Positions 11,777-25,752 are shown, counted from the stretch's first letter. The stretch is 64,000 bases of DNA from Panagrolaimus kolymaensis (GCA_028622995.1 JAJQJQ010000015.1:1116001-1180000), one strand, 5' to 3'. A program made the numbers and translations. The notes: generated by a model not told the origin, from the letters alone.

Positions 11777-13016
11777 TCCTTGCTGTTCAGAAGTCCTTCT
11801 TCTCTAAGTTCGTGTAAAAAAAAAGTAATCGCTTCCTTCTATGGGGCATATTCTTTCAAAAAAGTCTACTCTTCTCGATGATGATGATCTTCATCTGAGG
11901 GTCGCTTTTCATCATACCCAAAGTTTTTTTTACCTGGGCCACACCAACCACGCGCATGTTATTATATTTTTTGCGGCTTTCTTTTTTTTGCAAATGAATG
12001 TTGTCCTCAAAAAACTACCGCCAGCCTCCATCAAGGAAGAAGAAGAGGACCAGCGGTAAAAAATAAACATAGCAAGCAAAAGCAAGTCGTCAGTTCACGC
12101 GCGTGTACCGGCTGGCACTTGTTGCGCAATTGAGAAGAGATGGTGGATGGACACACGCAGAAAAAAAAGGAGGAAAAAAGCAAGCGCGAGCCTTTTTTTT
12201 TGTTTTGTGCCTTCTTTTTGCTTGTTGCGACTGATGATGAAGGCTCAGGTTTTTTCTCTCATATAAAAACAACAAAAGAAAAACGATGATGATGCAAAAA
12301 AACATAAATGCTAAAAAGGGTGCAATTCAACGAGAGAAAGAAGGAACAAACTTGACCATCGGCTAGTTTCTTATTTATTTTTTGTTTGTTTGAGGGAAAA
12401 GCTTGCGCAAGCTTTTTTTCGTCGAGAAAAAGCTCCACCTCTTTTTTTTCGAAAGGCGTGAAAAAAATCACCGCCCCTTTGAGGAAAAAAAAAAGATTGT
12501 CCATCGAGGAAGAAGGAGAAGTTCACGGTCGATGTCTTCGAATACCATCAGAGGTCGAAATCGCTTCCGACTTGAATGGTCGGATTCTTGATTATTTCCG
12601 GAACTCTATTATTTTTTTTTACATTTAACTATGAAGTCTCCCTCTCTATCAGCTTCTTAATCTTTGAAACTTCTTATTTTAATAAAGACTTCAAAAAATT
12701 TAAGTCTTTATCCAGAATCTACCGTATTCCTTCCATTCATGAATAAATACAAAAACTCTTTCCGGTTTTTTTTAATTTTCTAAAAACGGCATTTCTTTTA
12801 AAAATTTTTTGTCTATTTAATTGTTAGCCATGAGAAGTTTAATGTTTTTGTTCATTGTTTAATTTTTTTGTCGTATTTGCAATCAATTTTTGCCCAAGTT
12901 ACACACTTTTTTTTTATTGTCTGTACTTTTTCGATTTAAACCCTTTATAAATGGCGCTTTTCATGCATCTCTAAGTTAATCATATTGCAGAATAATTAAT
13001 TCCTCATAACTACAAT

Positions 13017-14819
13017 ATGTCTGATATGGAAGAAAGTCGATCCCTTACTGGTTCGCCACCATCTATGGATCCTCAAGATGTTACAGATACATCATCAGAA
13101 TCTCGAATAACTCCTGAGCCAAATGAAGAAGCTCAACGTCATTTACTTGAAATAAGTTTAGCTAAATGTTTTGGACAACTCAGCAAAAATCAAATTCCTG
13201 TTTATCCACATAAAGTGAGACACGTTAATTAAATTATTTACTTTTAGCCCTAAATTTGATTCTTTTAGAACCGTGAAGAGCGCAAACGTCGCAGAGTTAT
13301 TGGTAATAGCGATAATACCCTTGATGGCCTTGTTGCTAAACGCGCCGATGTTGATCCAAATGCTAAACGGTATCAAACTGAAAATGAAGCCATTGAACTT
13401 CCTGATGATGAAGTTGAAATGAAGCGACTAGAAACTGATCCAGATGTTTCAACCCGAATGTGCAGCATCTGCGGTTACCAAGGTAAATGGGTTTCTGAAA
13501 TGATTCGTCATAAACGAGTCCACACCCAAGAGCGACCATTTAAATGCAAGTATTGTAACCGCACAAGCAAGTGGAAAGCGGACCTCATTAGACATGTTGC
13601 AAGTAAGAAACTTTTTTCATTAACATAGAAGCATGTCATTTTCTCAATTTTTCAGAAACCCATGGCATTCGTGTTGTCTCCAAATACAGTCGCAGTAAAG
13701 CATTTGATGTGCATCAAGAACTTAAGGATGAATCAATTCCTAAAGGAGAAAGAAAATCAAAATCTATTTCAATGTCCTCATCACTTTCAAGCAGCCTCAG
13801 CTCATTAATTAAAGAAAATCCAAGCAGCTCAACACAACCAGCTTTCCGATGCCTTATGTGCTTCTTTGAACAAGATTCTATTGATCATCTTATTGGACAT
13901 CTTCATAGCGTTCATGATATTAGTCCATTTGAATGCCTTCAATGTAAACAAACCTTTGATGAAGCTTCGGCTGCTTCAGAACATTGCACTGCTGCAACGT
14001 GTACTCCTCTTTCAATTAAAATTAATTTCAGTCCTGTTTGTCTACAAAGTGAGTTTAACGTTGCTTATAAACCTTTCAAAAACATTTTTATCTTTATAGA
14101 GCCAAGTCATAGCCTCTCAAGTTCCGCTACAACTTCATCACCTTGCAGCGTTCGATCAGAATCAGGTGGAGCTTCCTCTGCTCTTTCCTCTCAAACAGAT
14201 GATGAATCTGTTGGACCTTTCGCATGCTCAACTTGCCCCTTCCGCACTGAAGCAGAAGATAAACTTCTCATGCACAAACTTGGTCATGAAACACCTAAAG
14301 GTCTACTCAATTATAAATGTGTTTTTTGCAATTGGTATTCCAAAAAGAAGTCATCCATTGAAAAGCATATGTCTCTTCATACTCCCAGACCCGAGGATTA
14401 CATGTCTCAGGTTGAAAGAAATCTCATTACTCCTGCAATGCTTTTGGAATCAGCAAAGCCTAGACCAACATTCTCTTCAGCTTTATCAAATCTTCCAATA
14501 ACTCCATTATCAGCTCCAAATTTTGGAACTTTTCCCTTTTTTGGAAATCCATCATTGTCGCCTATGGATCTAGCATCAGCAACTAGTTTGCTTTCAGCTG
14601 CCGCTTTATATTCACCTTTGACAGTTCCACCAACTCCACAAATGCCAGATTTTTCTGTTCTTTCATCAGTAAGTGTTTAATCAGCTTATTAGTTAGTGAT
14701 AAAATGTTAATGATTCCAATAATTTTTAGCTATCATCAAATCCACTTTTGGCTTTTGGACTTTGTTCATTGTTGGATATGCAAAAAGCAAATTTGTTTAA
14801 ATTTCAACATGTTGCTTAA
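13017..14819 (+). CDS. C2H2 zinc-finger transcription factor, six fingers
   Basis: Exons 13017-13214, 13269-13602, 13656-14048, 14100-14668 and 14730-14819 give 527 residues. There are six Cys2His2-type units: a strong tandem pair (CSICGYQGKWVSEMIRHKRV.. and CKYCNRTSKWKADLIRHVAK..) joined by a TQERPFK linker, close to the canonical TGEKPYK; then CLMCFFEQDSIDHLIGHLHS.., a degenerate CLQCKQTFDEASAASEHC, and two C-terminal fingers (CSTCPFRTEAEDKLLMHKLG.. and CVFCNWYSKKKSSIEKHMSL..). The linkers are Ser-rich. The tail is Pro/Ser/Leu-rich (residues ~420-527) and could be a regulatory or activation region. This points to a nuclear DNA-binding regulator. I do not recognise a specific orthologue. The third intron (14049-14099) is 51 nt with no in-frame stop, so its retention would add 17 residues. 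Confidence 0.85.
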
Positions 14820-15209
14820 TTTATTTTTCATTTATTTTTATTATGTTTCGGTTTCGTCTTGTCCTTCATTGTTTGCACCCGGTATTACTGTTTGTATAAG
14901 TTTTTTCATTATCCCGGTGTGCATTAAATTATTGCGCATTTTCACTTTTATTTAATCTAATAATAATCTCCCGATGTAATCATCATATATACCAGGATTT
15001 TTTTTCATTGTGATAATAATAATTTTTGTATTAAAAGTTTTTAAAACCAAATAATTTATTGATGTTTTTTGTTATTTTATTAATAAAAATTAAACTATAA
15101 AAAATATTGTAACAAATGAGCAATAAAAAATTAGATAAGAAAAACATAATAAATATCCTTTTTTAATTTAGGTAACAACAAAAAAGAATCAAAAAAAAAA
15201 TAGATGGAA
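14820..15209. other. convergent 3' region, zinc finger / cdk-9
   Basis: AT-rich spacer between two convergent genes, presumably both 3' UTRs. No further features are seen. Confidence 0.5.
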
Positions 15210-16972
15210 TTAATAAACTCTATCATAAACTTGTTGGCCAGGAATTCGAGTTGGTCCCATCGTTCGTCGTTGATTATTAGCACCCGAAAATTGTTTTGGT
15301 TTTTGATTATTGCCAGATGGATGATTATTTGCATTTACAGTATACTCGAAAAAACTTGCCTAAAAAAACAAAGTTAGTTAATTTTATAGAATAAAAGTTC
15401 AAAACCATACTGTGAGAGTTTTCACAAAGCCTTCAACATTTTCTTCTGCATATGGAGGAGTTCGAAAATATTCATGTTCCAGTGCTTGTTTTGCGGTTAG
15501 ACGATTTGATGGTTCAAGTGCAAGTAGCCTGTCAATTAAATTTATAGCAGTAAGATCATCCTAAAAATCAAATGAAAAATGTTAAATATATAAAAACAAC
15601 TGAACCTTAATTACATTGCCTAATTTATTAGCGAGTGAACGTGGATGACTTAGCAAGCCATTGAAGTTTTTATATAGCGGCAAACTTTCACATCTTTTCA
15701 TGGAAGTTGAATCGATAGAACCACAGAGCTTGACAATTAATTCTAATTGATTTTGTTCAGTTGCACCCTAATAGTTGAGCAAATAAATAAAATCACTTAT
15801 ATGAAAGTGAAAAGCACCTGTAAGATTGGAATTTTTGTCCAAAATTCTGCCATAATACAACCAGCACCCCACACATCGATTTCTTCACTGTACGACCTCT
15901 CACCTAATATCAATTCAGGTGGCCTATACCACATGGTAACGACTCTATTTGTATAACATTTTCCGTCTAAAAAGGATCCAGTTTTAGTGAAAGATAAAAT
16001 GAAAAATTAATTTACCAGGATCACCGGTGTTTATCATTAGCCGAGCAAGACCAAAATCAGCAAGTTTAAGAATTCCATCTTTCGATATCAAAATATTTGC
16101 AGTCTTCATATCACGATGCAGCACTTTACAAGAATGAATGTAAGCTAATCCTTCAAATAAATGATGTAGCATTGTTTTTATCACCGTAGGAGACATTTTC
16201 TTTCCAGGTGGAGATTTTAAAATACCAGCAAGATCATGATCACAGAAATAAAACACAAGATAGAATGAAACACGTCCCTTTTCTTGTTTACCTTAAAAAC
16301 ATTTCATTCATTAATCATAAATGTTTGAGTAAAATATTACCAGAAGTAGAACAAATATCAACTAATTCTGTTACATTTCGATGCCGCAATCTTTTGAGCA
16401 TATTAATTTCTCGTAAAGCTGTTATGGGAAACTAAAATAAGCTATAAATTGTTATATTTAGAGAAGAAAGAAAACATACTCCTTCTTTTTCACTTTCCAT
16501 TAAGATTTTTTTCATTGCCACTAATTCACCCGTATTCTTTGCTCGAGATTTGAAAACTTCTCTGAAATTGAAGAGCTATAAAAAGTGAACTGAGAAAAAT
16601 AAAACTTACCCGAAAGTGCCTTGACCAATCTTTGATATCCTTTCATAATATTGAGATTCTTGTTTCATTAACGAATAATCATCGGCAGGCACAGCTGATA
16701 TAATATCTTTTGCTAACATTGCTTTTTCAAATGCTAAAAAATATAGGTTAATTGATCGAGAATATGGTACATAAACATATTTCAAATTAGAATATTTAAT
16801 ATTAATAAATCAATAATCTCAAAGCTTCAGCAAATGATATAAAATCATTCGTGTTTTATAGTTTATAAATTTCAAAGATCGAAACCACGGAAGCTAACAA
16901 AAAAAATAATAATAAAGATAACTTACTTCTTTTCCTTGGATTGGGAGTTGAATCGTTGCTGCTTACTTTCAT
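15210..16972 (-). CDS. cdk-9: cyclin-dependent kinase 9 (P-TEFb catalytic subunit)
   Basis: Nine minus-strand exons (16927-16972, 16610-16733, 16480-16561, 16341-16431, 16016-16291, 15818-15966, 15615-15767, 15411-15560, 15210-15359) join to 406 residues. Visible kinase landmarks in order: glycine loop [14 protein letters not shown], catalytic Lys in LVAMKKIL, the CDK9-type C-helix [17 protein letters not shown] (PITALRE motif), catalytic loop [15 protein letters not shown] in LADFGLAR, activation segment [19 protein letters not shown] with the T-loop Thr, and the DVWGAGCI helix. The family phosphorylates the RNA polymerase II C-terminal domain and DSIF/NELF with cyclin T to release paused polymerase. 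The Asn/Gln-rich tail after residue ~355 is typical of CDK9. All intron phases agree with the frame, so the gene looks intact. Confidence 0.93.
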
Positions 16973-17279
16973 AATAATAATATTCTTAAAAAAACCGATG
17001 GAAAAAAGAAGAAAAAGGAATTTCAAAGGTTTTGGAAGAAACAAAATTTTCGTAGAAAGAAAAAGCCCCGAGTGTTCTCTTTCTTTAATGAAGGCACGCA
17101 AGGGAACACCAAGGAAGTCGCCATCCTTCATTTTTTTTTATCTAAAAAAAGTTGGCGGTTCATTCATTCATTCATTCATTCTATCTTTCTTTTCTTTTTT
17201 CATTATCGCGGCATTTTTTTTTACAATCAATTTTTTATATTCTTATTCAACCATTTTATATTTTTATTTTTTAGAAATC
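16973..17279. other. divergent promoter region, cdk-9 / AT-hook gene
   Basis: About 300 bp shared by two divergent genes. It contains an ATTC tetranucleotide run (about 17160-17180) and T-rich tracts. A TTTTTTAG ending at 17274 lies five bases before the AT-hook gene ATG and is a good candidate trans-splice acceptor. Confidence 0.5.
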
Positions 17280-18859
17280 ATGAAAAGAAATCGATCAAGA
17301 TCCAGAGAACCAGCAAGTAAGTTCCATCCTCTTTCTTTATCACAAAATTATAATTCGTATTTTAGCCATTGGTCAGAATGTTGAAATATTTATTCCACTT
17401 CCACCACTCAACAGCAAACAACGGGTTCAAGCGAGAAGAGAAGGTCGTGATTTACAATTCGGCGAAACTAATTCATCTCCTCAAGTTTGTTATACTCTCT
17501 TTATTTTAAAATATGTAACTTTCAATGATACTTTTAGCGTCTAACTGCAAGTGAACGGGTTCGTCAATACATTCAACAACCTGATCCCGCTGCAATTATT
17601 GCTCAAAATTTGGCATCTTCGCCTCCAAGAAGTACTGGACCGTCTCCATCAATGAAGAAAATAAACGAACAGAATCGTAGACGTTCTCGTTCGGGAGAAC
17701 CGCACACTTCTCCTGTTAAAAGATCAAGAGGAAGGCCAAGAAGTATTGAAAGAGATGATGATGATGTACCCATTAAACGTTCAAGAGGCCGTCCCAGAAA
17801 AGATGAAAATCTAAATGTCAATTCAAATAATCGAAGCTCAAGTTCATTCAATACGAATATCCGAAATAACCGATCTCAAAGTCGTGGACCTCAACCAAAG
17901 CTAGTTCCTCAAGATGTTCCAGGATATTCTCAGCCACAAAATACAAGACCACCATCATCTCGAAATGGAAGATTAAGAAGTACCGAACCTCATTCTTATT
18001 ATGAAAGTCCTGAAAAAGTTGTTCATCGTGGAAGAACGCCTAATCAAGATCGACCTTATCTGGAAGGAACGCGTAACTATGGTAATGATTCATCAACAAG
18101 TCGTCGAAGTGTAGAAATTATAACACCACATGCAGGAAGAAGAAATGAAAATCCTCCGAATCAAAATTATTCTAATCGTCCACAACGTTCTCGAGAACCT
18201 ACTAGAGAACGTTATTCTCCTGCACCTTCGACTTCAAAAAGTAATCAAAATCGAGGACAACAACCATCTGCTTTCCAGTCAAATTCAAGACGAAGTATGG
18301 AACGACCACCACCTCCTGTTCAGCCACCGAGACGAACTCCAAATCGAGCAAATACATCAAATTCAAATGGTAGACGAAGTGTTGATCGGCAACAAATTCC
18401 TCATTCTGTTTCAAATCAAACCCCTGATCCACCTCGTCAACAACAAGCTTCATCAGCGGCTTCAAATGATCATGACATCAATCCTCCAGATCCTCCTCCA
18501 ACACCTTTCAGAAAAAAACAAAATGTTCCTCAATCTTCTTTTCCTCAAATGTAAGGATCTTTTAAATAAATTATTTTACTAATCAATCATTTTTAGGAAT
18601 CCTGGAGCTCCAAAAAATATCATGGGTTCTATTTGTTTGGGGCTTACAATTACGCAAATATATGGTGATCCCGGAGCAGCATCTTATCCATTCGCGCCTA
18701 GCATGTTAGTTTCTATTTATTCTCTCGTCATTTACTTTTATTACATTTTTTAGCTTTGTTCCTCATCGAATTGATACATATTACAATTTTGAAGCTTCTG
18801 CTGTTAATTCAATTGTTGAATCATTTGATAAATTCAATAGAGAAAGAAAACAAAAATGA
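17280..18859 (+). CDS. disordered Arg/Ser-rich protein with two AT-hooks
   Basis: Exons 17280-17316, 17366-17484, 17538-18550, 18597-18704 and 18754-18859 join to 460 residues. The protein is low-complexity and very rich in Arg, Ser, Pro, Asn and Gln. Two near-identical AT-hook cores (KRSRGRPRS and KRSRGRPRK, about residues 100-130) suggest minor-groove binding to AT-rich DNA. A recurring short motif of the form RxRSxEP (RSRSREP, RSRSGEP, RLRSTEP) is spread through the first 190 residues and again near 250. The only ordered-looking part is the C-terminal ~70 residues (MGSICLGLTITQIYGDPGAA onward, then FVPHRIDTYYNFEASAVNSI). I do not recognise the family. A chromatin-associated role is inferred only from the AT-hooks. 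It converges on rbg-2, whose stop lies about 110 bp away. Confidence 0.8.
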
Positions 18860-18967
18860 ACTTTTTTCTGTTAGTTATTGTTAGATTATTGGTGTTTATA
18901 TTTGAAACCTTTATGTTGTTATTTTTTTGGTCAAAATGCTTTATTTCTTGACATTTATATTATATTT

Positions 18968-21900
18968 TTACGATGCATTTTTTTGTGAAATAAATTCATT
19001 CAAATTTTCCATATCTCTTAAAATTTTCAATTTTGATGTAACTTCTTGTTGAGGGGCTTGAAGCAAAAGATTATTGATAAATCGTATAATCCGACGCGTA
19101 CGTTCTGGATCAACTTCGAATGAAGGGGTTGGACTATCATTGAAGCCTTTGATGTATTCAAGAGTTGAAATATTTGCAAGGGATTTTCTTGCAATAATAC
19201 CATATAAAGATGGATCATCGTTAAGAAAATATCTTATTCTATTCGCAACAATGGTAAATAATTCAAAGGCGAGTTGTTTTCGATCTGTTACCGCAGAAAA
19301 TACATGTTCAGCTTGCGAATCCATTCCTATCTCATAATACATCACAATTTCCTAAAAACAAAAATTGATGGGAAAATAAAGGTTAAAAAAAATAAATTTA
19401 CTTTAATCCTTAATGAATCCACATTAAGTTGCCATTCTTCAGCTAATTCTAAAACAAGTTGCCAAAGATGTTGACTATCAGTTTCAGCATTAGTTGAAGC
19501 ATTTTGAATACATTCTTCCAAAAATGTTTGTCGCTTATTTTTTATGAATGCTTCCACTCTTGCAAGAGGAATTAATGGATGTGAATGAAAGGGTTCAAAG
19601 AAAGCTCGATGACCGATAGAATCGAAAAGAGATTTAGGTGTAATTTGTATGCTGCAGAGATATTGTAGCTTTATGGAAACAATAAGATGAATATGATGAA
19701 TTCCAAGATGATAATTAATTGATTTATGTTTTGATGCAATTTCAGCAAGAGTTGTGCGATTTATTTTAGTACTTCGATGAAGATTTACATAATCCATAAA
19801 GCGTTCAATAAAATCTTCATAGTTGAGATTAATTTGTGGATGTTGATCCAAATCAACCACAGCGTAAACAAGACAACGCAGGACTCTTTCGATACAACAA
19901 ATAAATTCATATAAATCTGTTTCAGCAACAAGTAGCTCTTTACGGGATTCACGATCACGGGGAAATCTACCATCCTGATGATTTAAGAATGTATAAAATC
20001 GTTGGAAAGGTTGTTGAATGAATGTATCCCATAACATTAATGCCAAGCCATGTTGAAGTCTAGGCATTTTATTAAGCTTTTCAAGAAATATGGTAGCTGA
20101 TGAAAGCTTTATAGCTCGACGGGTTTCATCTTTAAACCAAGCGCTTGCGCATTCCCAACTAGCATCAGCAAGTAATAGTTCAGATTTTAAACTAAATGGT
20201 AAATGTTTTTTCATTGCAAATAATATTTTAAGGGATATTGAAGCATTTTCAGGACATTCGCCATCAATTGAAAGCAATTCATCTGCGGTTGGAAGAGACG
20301 TTGAAATCCATGAACCAATTTGTTCACGATAATAACCAACTCCCTTTTCCGCTAAACGATTCAAACAAACTTTTGGGGAATTTGGGAGCAAATCCAAAAA
20401 TGTAAGAATTAAAAGATGATGGGAAATTAAATCACCTAAAAAATGGAAATTTTTGATTTTACTAATTATTTTATAAAGCATAAACGCACAATATTCAATG
20501 TATTCATCCATTTGCTCCCATTGGTCATCCACATCAAAAGCGTCAACACCTTCTTCAACTCCAGCAGTGATGCCTTTATCAGCTGCTTCCCATCTTTGTA
20601 ATGATCGAATACTAAGAAGGAAAAATAATCCAGCAATAACATTCTCACTGTAATTATTAAAGTTTAAGGTAAGTATATTAAAAAAAATTAAGCTGCTTAC
20701 GATGATTTTATTTGAATTTCTAATGCTTCCAAAGTTTGACGATTTATTTGTTTTTGAAATCTTCGTAAAAGGGCAACGAGTCTATTAACAAATGAAATGG
20801 GATGCTTATTTGAAGAGTTTAACCAAAAGCTCGTAAGATACTCCATGATAGATTCCTAAAAAAATTATGGAAACAAGCTACGATAGCTTTTGACCTATGC
20901 CAACTTATTAGAAAACTTACCATTGAAAATCCAGAAATAGGTAATAATTCAACTTCAAGTTCATCAATATCAACTTCGCCAAATAAAAATGGAGCAAAAA
21001 TGGCTGATAATACTGCTTGCTTACCATCTTCATCTTTTGGAGTGAAGCATAAATTTCCGCTAATAACTTGAGCCGTCGTTAAAAATGTTGCTGATGAACT
21101 TAAAAGATCAAATTGATCCACAAATGTTTTCAGTAATGGAAATTTAGGCATAACCATTTTGCTATTCGATGTTGCTTCTTTTAATAAATCCAAACAAATA
21201 AAATCTACTTCACTTTCATACAATTTTAAAGCATCGATACAATCTTCATATTTTTCAATTACATTTTCTGAGTAATAATTTTTAAGCAAATTATATAAAC
21301 GTAAAATTCTATCTAACATTTGAAGAAAGACTAAAAAGCTATGCGAATCGGTACAATTATTCTAAAAAAAATATTTTTGTTTATAAATTACGATTAAAAA
21401 AATCCAGTGTTTGCTTACTTTAGAATTATGATTCCCGTAAATTTCCATTAACCTCGTAATTGCTTTGGAAATTGTAAATGGCTTAAATTTTGTACTTCGA
21501 ATAACAAGTTCAATACATTTTCGTCGAATATTAAACGTCCGAAGCTCTTGAATAAATGATAAAAGCTTTTCAATATCAAGGTCCTCGGATTCCGTGACTC
21601 TATCTAATTTGAACTAAAAAATTTTTTATAAACTTTTAAATCAAAATTTAAAATTATTACTTCTTTGAATAAATTTTCATCATGAATTGAAGCTTCCGAC
21701 GAACCTAAAGCTGCTAATCGAAAAGGTGCAATAATTTCCTAAAATTATTTTTCAACATTTTTTTACACATAATCAAAACTTACAAAAACTTGTCCATCAG
21801 AATTTACAAAAGCAGCGGTGGAAATATTTTGTCGAAAAATAGCTTCTTCATCTGGTGGTGTGCCAAGTACTCCATCGCGAGGACCTGGCAAAGTAATAAG

Positions 21901-23533
21901 TCGTCCACGAGAATCCACATTGAATGCCGATACTCTAGGACCATTTTGCATTGACCAAACTTCAAGTAAGCCTCTTTTTGGAGCAAAAATAACCAAAAAT
22001 AAAGCTTTTACGGATCTTCGACATTCTCTAACTTTTCCTGAACTTTCAATAAACGCACATCGAGCATTACGATATCCTTTAAAAATGCGAATAATTCTCC
22101 GTGTTTCTGTGTCAATTATTAAAACCCTCGCAGATTGATCCGCGACAGCTAAGATGGACCATGGTTTGGGAGCAATAAAGAGTCGATCACCAATTCGACC
22201 TTTATCGCGAAAACTTTGTCGAACATAAGCTGTTTCAATTCTTGTATCCACCACCATAGTTTTGGTTGGTTGATTTTTTCTTGAAGTTCCAAGACCAAAA
22301 TATGAACGAAATCCAATTGAAGGAATATATGCTCCAACATTGGTTGTAACAACATTGGTAAGATTATTAACGATATCCATTGTATTTGATTGCTTTTCAA
22401 AAAAATTATGCCATACAAATGCGCCAAATACATCTCGAGCTATGCAAAAATAAGTGCTGTAAGTTGGAAGTCCAGGTCGTATTTGAGCATGAAATCCTTG
22501 ATCCGACATTGAAGCAGTGGAATATTGTTCAAATGAGCCAGGTTTTTTAAGACCAATAATATTAAAATCAAATATATTATTCAATGATTGAACTCTCATA
22601 ATGCGAGCATTAAATTGAAGGGTTGATGTAACTTCATCAAGGGATTTATCACCTCGAGCTATTTGACTTCGAGCAAGTCGGAGATTATTAAAAAGGGATT
22701 GGCCTTCAATAACAATTAATTGACTTTTTGAAAGAAAAGCTAATTCTTGATTTCCTTTAAACGCAGATTGTCCGAATCGAATTGATTTAATAAAGCCTTT
22801 TGATATTCTCTCATAAAATATTAATGCTCCACGTTCGGTATAAAAATTAACGTAACCATTACTCAATCCAACAATTATGCAAGTCCAATCTGAAGCCGCT
22901 ACTTCTGTTTTTCGAGTTGTTGCAACAGGAAGAACATGAAGGGTTGTAATAAAGTCCTAAAGAAAAAACACGGTATAATATTTTATACCCAACATGGCAT
23001 TTTTGAATGAAAAAAGCCTTACATTAGGTTGTAAATTTTGTACAATATTAATTTTGGCGCATATATCATAATTTTGACTATTTTTTGATGACCTCTCTAA
23101 TACCACCACTCGATTTACATTTGCTACAGCCATAATTTCTAAGGTATTTGAAGCACTAACTAAAGAATGTTTTAACCATTTGGAATTATCCTTTTTTGAA
23201 CCTTCTGTATCACTTTTTTCGCTCTAAATTCAGTTCATAAATTATTAGTTTTTTTTGATTGAGAAAGTTAATTACCGAATCAACTTCCATTTGTTGAGTC
23301 CATTGTTCAACGCCTGCTTCCTTTTCAGTTTCATCATCGCTTGGGATAGCTTCTTCATCTCGAAAATGCTCATTATTTCCTGTAATTTCATGCATGCAAG
23401 GATAATATAAATAAAGGATAAAAATAAATATCAACTAACCAGATGATATAAGGTTTTCATCATTTAGATAAGCATTAATTTTTCCTATATGTTCAGGATT
23501 AATTGAAACGGTTTGATTCAATGAACACCACAT
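18968..23533 (-). CDS. rbg-2: Rab3 GTPase-activating protein regulatory subunit (Rab3GAP2), copy 1
   Basis: Ten minus-strand exons (23440-23533, 23276-23379, 23023-23223, 21784-22956, 21661-21738, 21419-21613, 20921-21361, 20701-20855, 19402-20647, 18968-19351) join to 1356 residues, the usual size of the non-catalytic Rab3GAP subunit. The N-terminal Rab3GAP2 domain is recognisable in exon 4: GYVNFYTERG, then PKPWSILAVADQSARVLIID, then IFKGYRNARCAFIES, then FAPKRGLLEVWSMQNGPRV (about residues 160-500). The subunit partners Rab3GAP1 and acts on Rab3 in synaptic exocytosis and Rab18 in ER and lipid-droplet biology. Only this copy keeps the native C-terminus (ending LKILRDMENLNEFISQKNAS), because the tandem duplication begins inside its last exon at 19030. 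It is divergent from the REEP gene. Confidence 0.9.
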
Positions 23534-24180
23534 TATTTTTTAAAAGCTTCTACTATACATTACAATAATAAAAATATAAACTAAATTTTTCTAATATTTG
23601 TTTGAAAGTTTTTAATAAAATCACGAGAAAAAAATTTGATCGCATCAATTGAAATTGTTGATGATGCATGAATGTGAAAGAATTCACTCGCGAAAACCCT
23701 CGCACATTGCTCAATTTTATTTGGTCATTTTTTTGTTGTTTTTCCCTTTCTTTATTGCTCGCTCGATCGAGGCTCACAAACCAACCAACAAAAAACTCTC
23801 GCTTCTCACTTTACAATCTTGTTTTTTTTTCAACTCTTTTCTTCCTTCAACTTTTTTAACTTTAATTCTTTGCGTTTTGTTTGCTACTATGTATTTTGAT
23901 GACAAGAACCATGCTTTTATTTTATTTTTGTATAGAATTGTTTATTGTTTACGGTTGAAAAGTTAACCAATCCAATTCTTCGCCTGTTATATTTGGGTGT
24001 TTTTCTTTTTTTTTTTGCTTGATGATGACGGGGCGGTTTTGCTTTCCCTCTTCTTGCCATTTCTTGCATTCCCACAAAACTTTATTTCGTCGTGGCCCAT
24101 GTTTTTATGTCTTTTATTTTTACGCGCGTTTTATCCAAGACACTCATAAACTTGTTTCCATTTTCAGTAAGAGTCTAACT
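23534..24180. other. divergent promoter region, rbg-2 / yop-1 (copy 1)
   Basis: About 650 bp with T-rich tracts between two divergent starts, repeated at 34295-34941. A TTTTCAG ending at 24167 lies 13 bases before the REEP ATG and is a candidate spliced-leader acceptor. Confidence 0.5.
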
Positions 24181-24879
<699 letters not shown>

Positions 24880-25744
24880 GGTGAACATTCATTCATGCTG
24901 AACCTTATATATTTGTCTCTCAATGATGACTTAAGTTTTTTATGTTTTAGCTTTGTACTTTTTTCACATTTTGTTTTTATTTAGTAATATAAAGTTTTTG
25001 AAATAAATGCATAATAATATTCTTTTGTCTCTTTATATTATTTTTGCAATTGAACGAACATCAACTGTTACTTTTAACAAAAGGACACATTATGAAAGAA
25101 ATGGAAAGTGAAGTGCTAGGGAACGAGTAATTTGATGATCGCTTTTTGCGATTGTTGTACTTTGTGTTGTTTTTTAGTGAACAAATGTGCACATTTAATT
25201 CTGCTGTTAATGGAATGCTGTTATTATTTTGAAGTCAAGAACAAAAAAATCAACTATAGCAATCGCAAAGAAACAAAGTACATTTAATACAACCGTTTGT
25301 TGTGATTGTAATTGATCGAGTGAATACACAGAAAAAGTAGGCTTTGTAAGGTGTTTAAGTTGCTAATTTTTGGCATATACAATGCCTACATCACGAACAA
25401 GCGACATTAAGCTTGACAACAAGCAATTCATAAATTTGGAAAATTTCACTTGGTGGAGACGAGACATATAAAAGGATAGTTAAGTATTGTATTCATAGAA
25501 ATGAGATTACAGAATGGAATAAACACAGACAAATCACATCCTCTAATCCTTGCAATTGTATTCATCAAAATAACATGTTTAGTTCCTTTTTTTAGAAGTA
25601 ACCGGCGATAAAATTGTTTATTTCCTGTCACACAATACATTTATCTCCTTTTTTATCTGTCTATGTAAACGTAATAATTGGGAATGAAAAAAAAAAGATT
25701 ACTGAGGATGTCGGATTTCCCTTTCATTGGAGACTTAAAATCTA
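24880..25744. other. intergenic, yop-1 to SXP/RAL-2 (copy 1)
   Basis: The first ~150 bp are the REEP 3' UTR. The remainder should be upstream sequence of the SXP/RAL-2 gene. No other gene is seen. Repeated at 35641-36505. Confidence 0.5.
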
Positions 25745-25752
25745 GTATAAAA
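25745..25752 (+). promoter_or_regulatory. TATA-box candidate for SXP/RAL-2 gene (copy 1)
   Basis: TATAAAA at 25746-25752 lies about 70 bp before the ATG at 25819, a normal distance for a TATA promoter of a highly expressed secreted protein. The same motif occurs in copy 2 at 36507-36513. Confidence 0.4.

Larger units (their letters stand above)
7910..13016. other. 5.1 kb gene-poor gap
   Basis: Long stretch of poly-T/poly-A tracts with scattered GC-richer islands. No complete gene was recognised. Items worth marking are a GC-rich open segment with a consensus donor at 8940-9060, a perfect 15-bp hairpin at 9571-9614 and a TTTA microsatellite at 11752-11776. The Lys/Ser/Phe-rich open frames at 8124-8470, 9200-9636 and 12259-12628 overlap on both strands and look like chance. 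The gap may be the 5' regulatory region and untranslated exons of the zinc-finger gene at 13017. Confidence 0.45.

Noticed and set aside
12259..12628. Overlapping Lys/Phe-rich frames near 12.4 kb
   Set aside because: Mutually overlapping frames on both strands driven by poly-T and poly-A runs. No domain and no credible exon borders.
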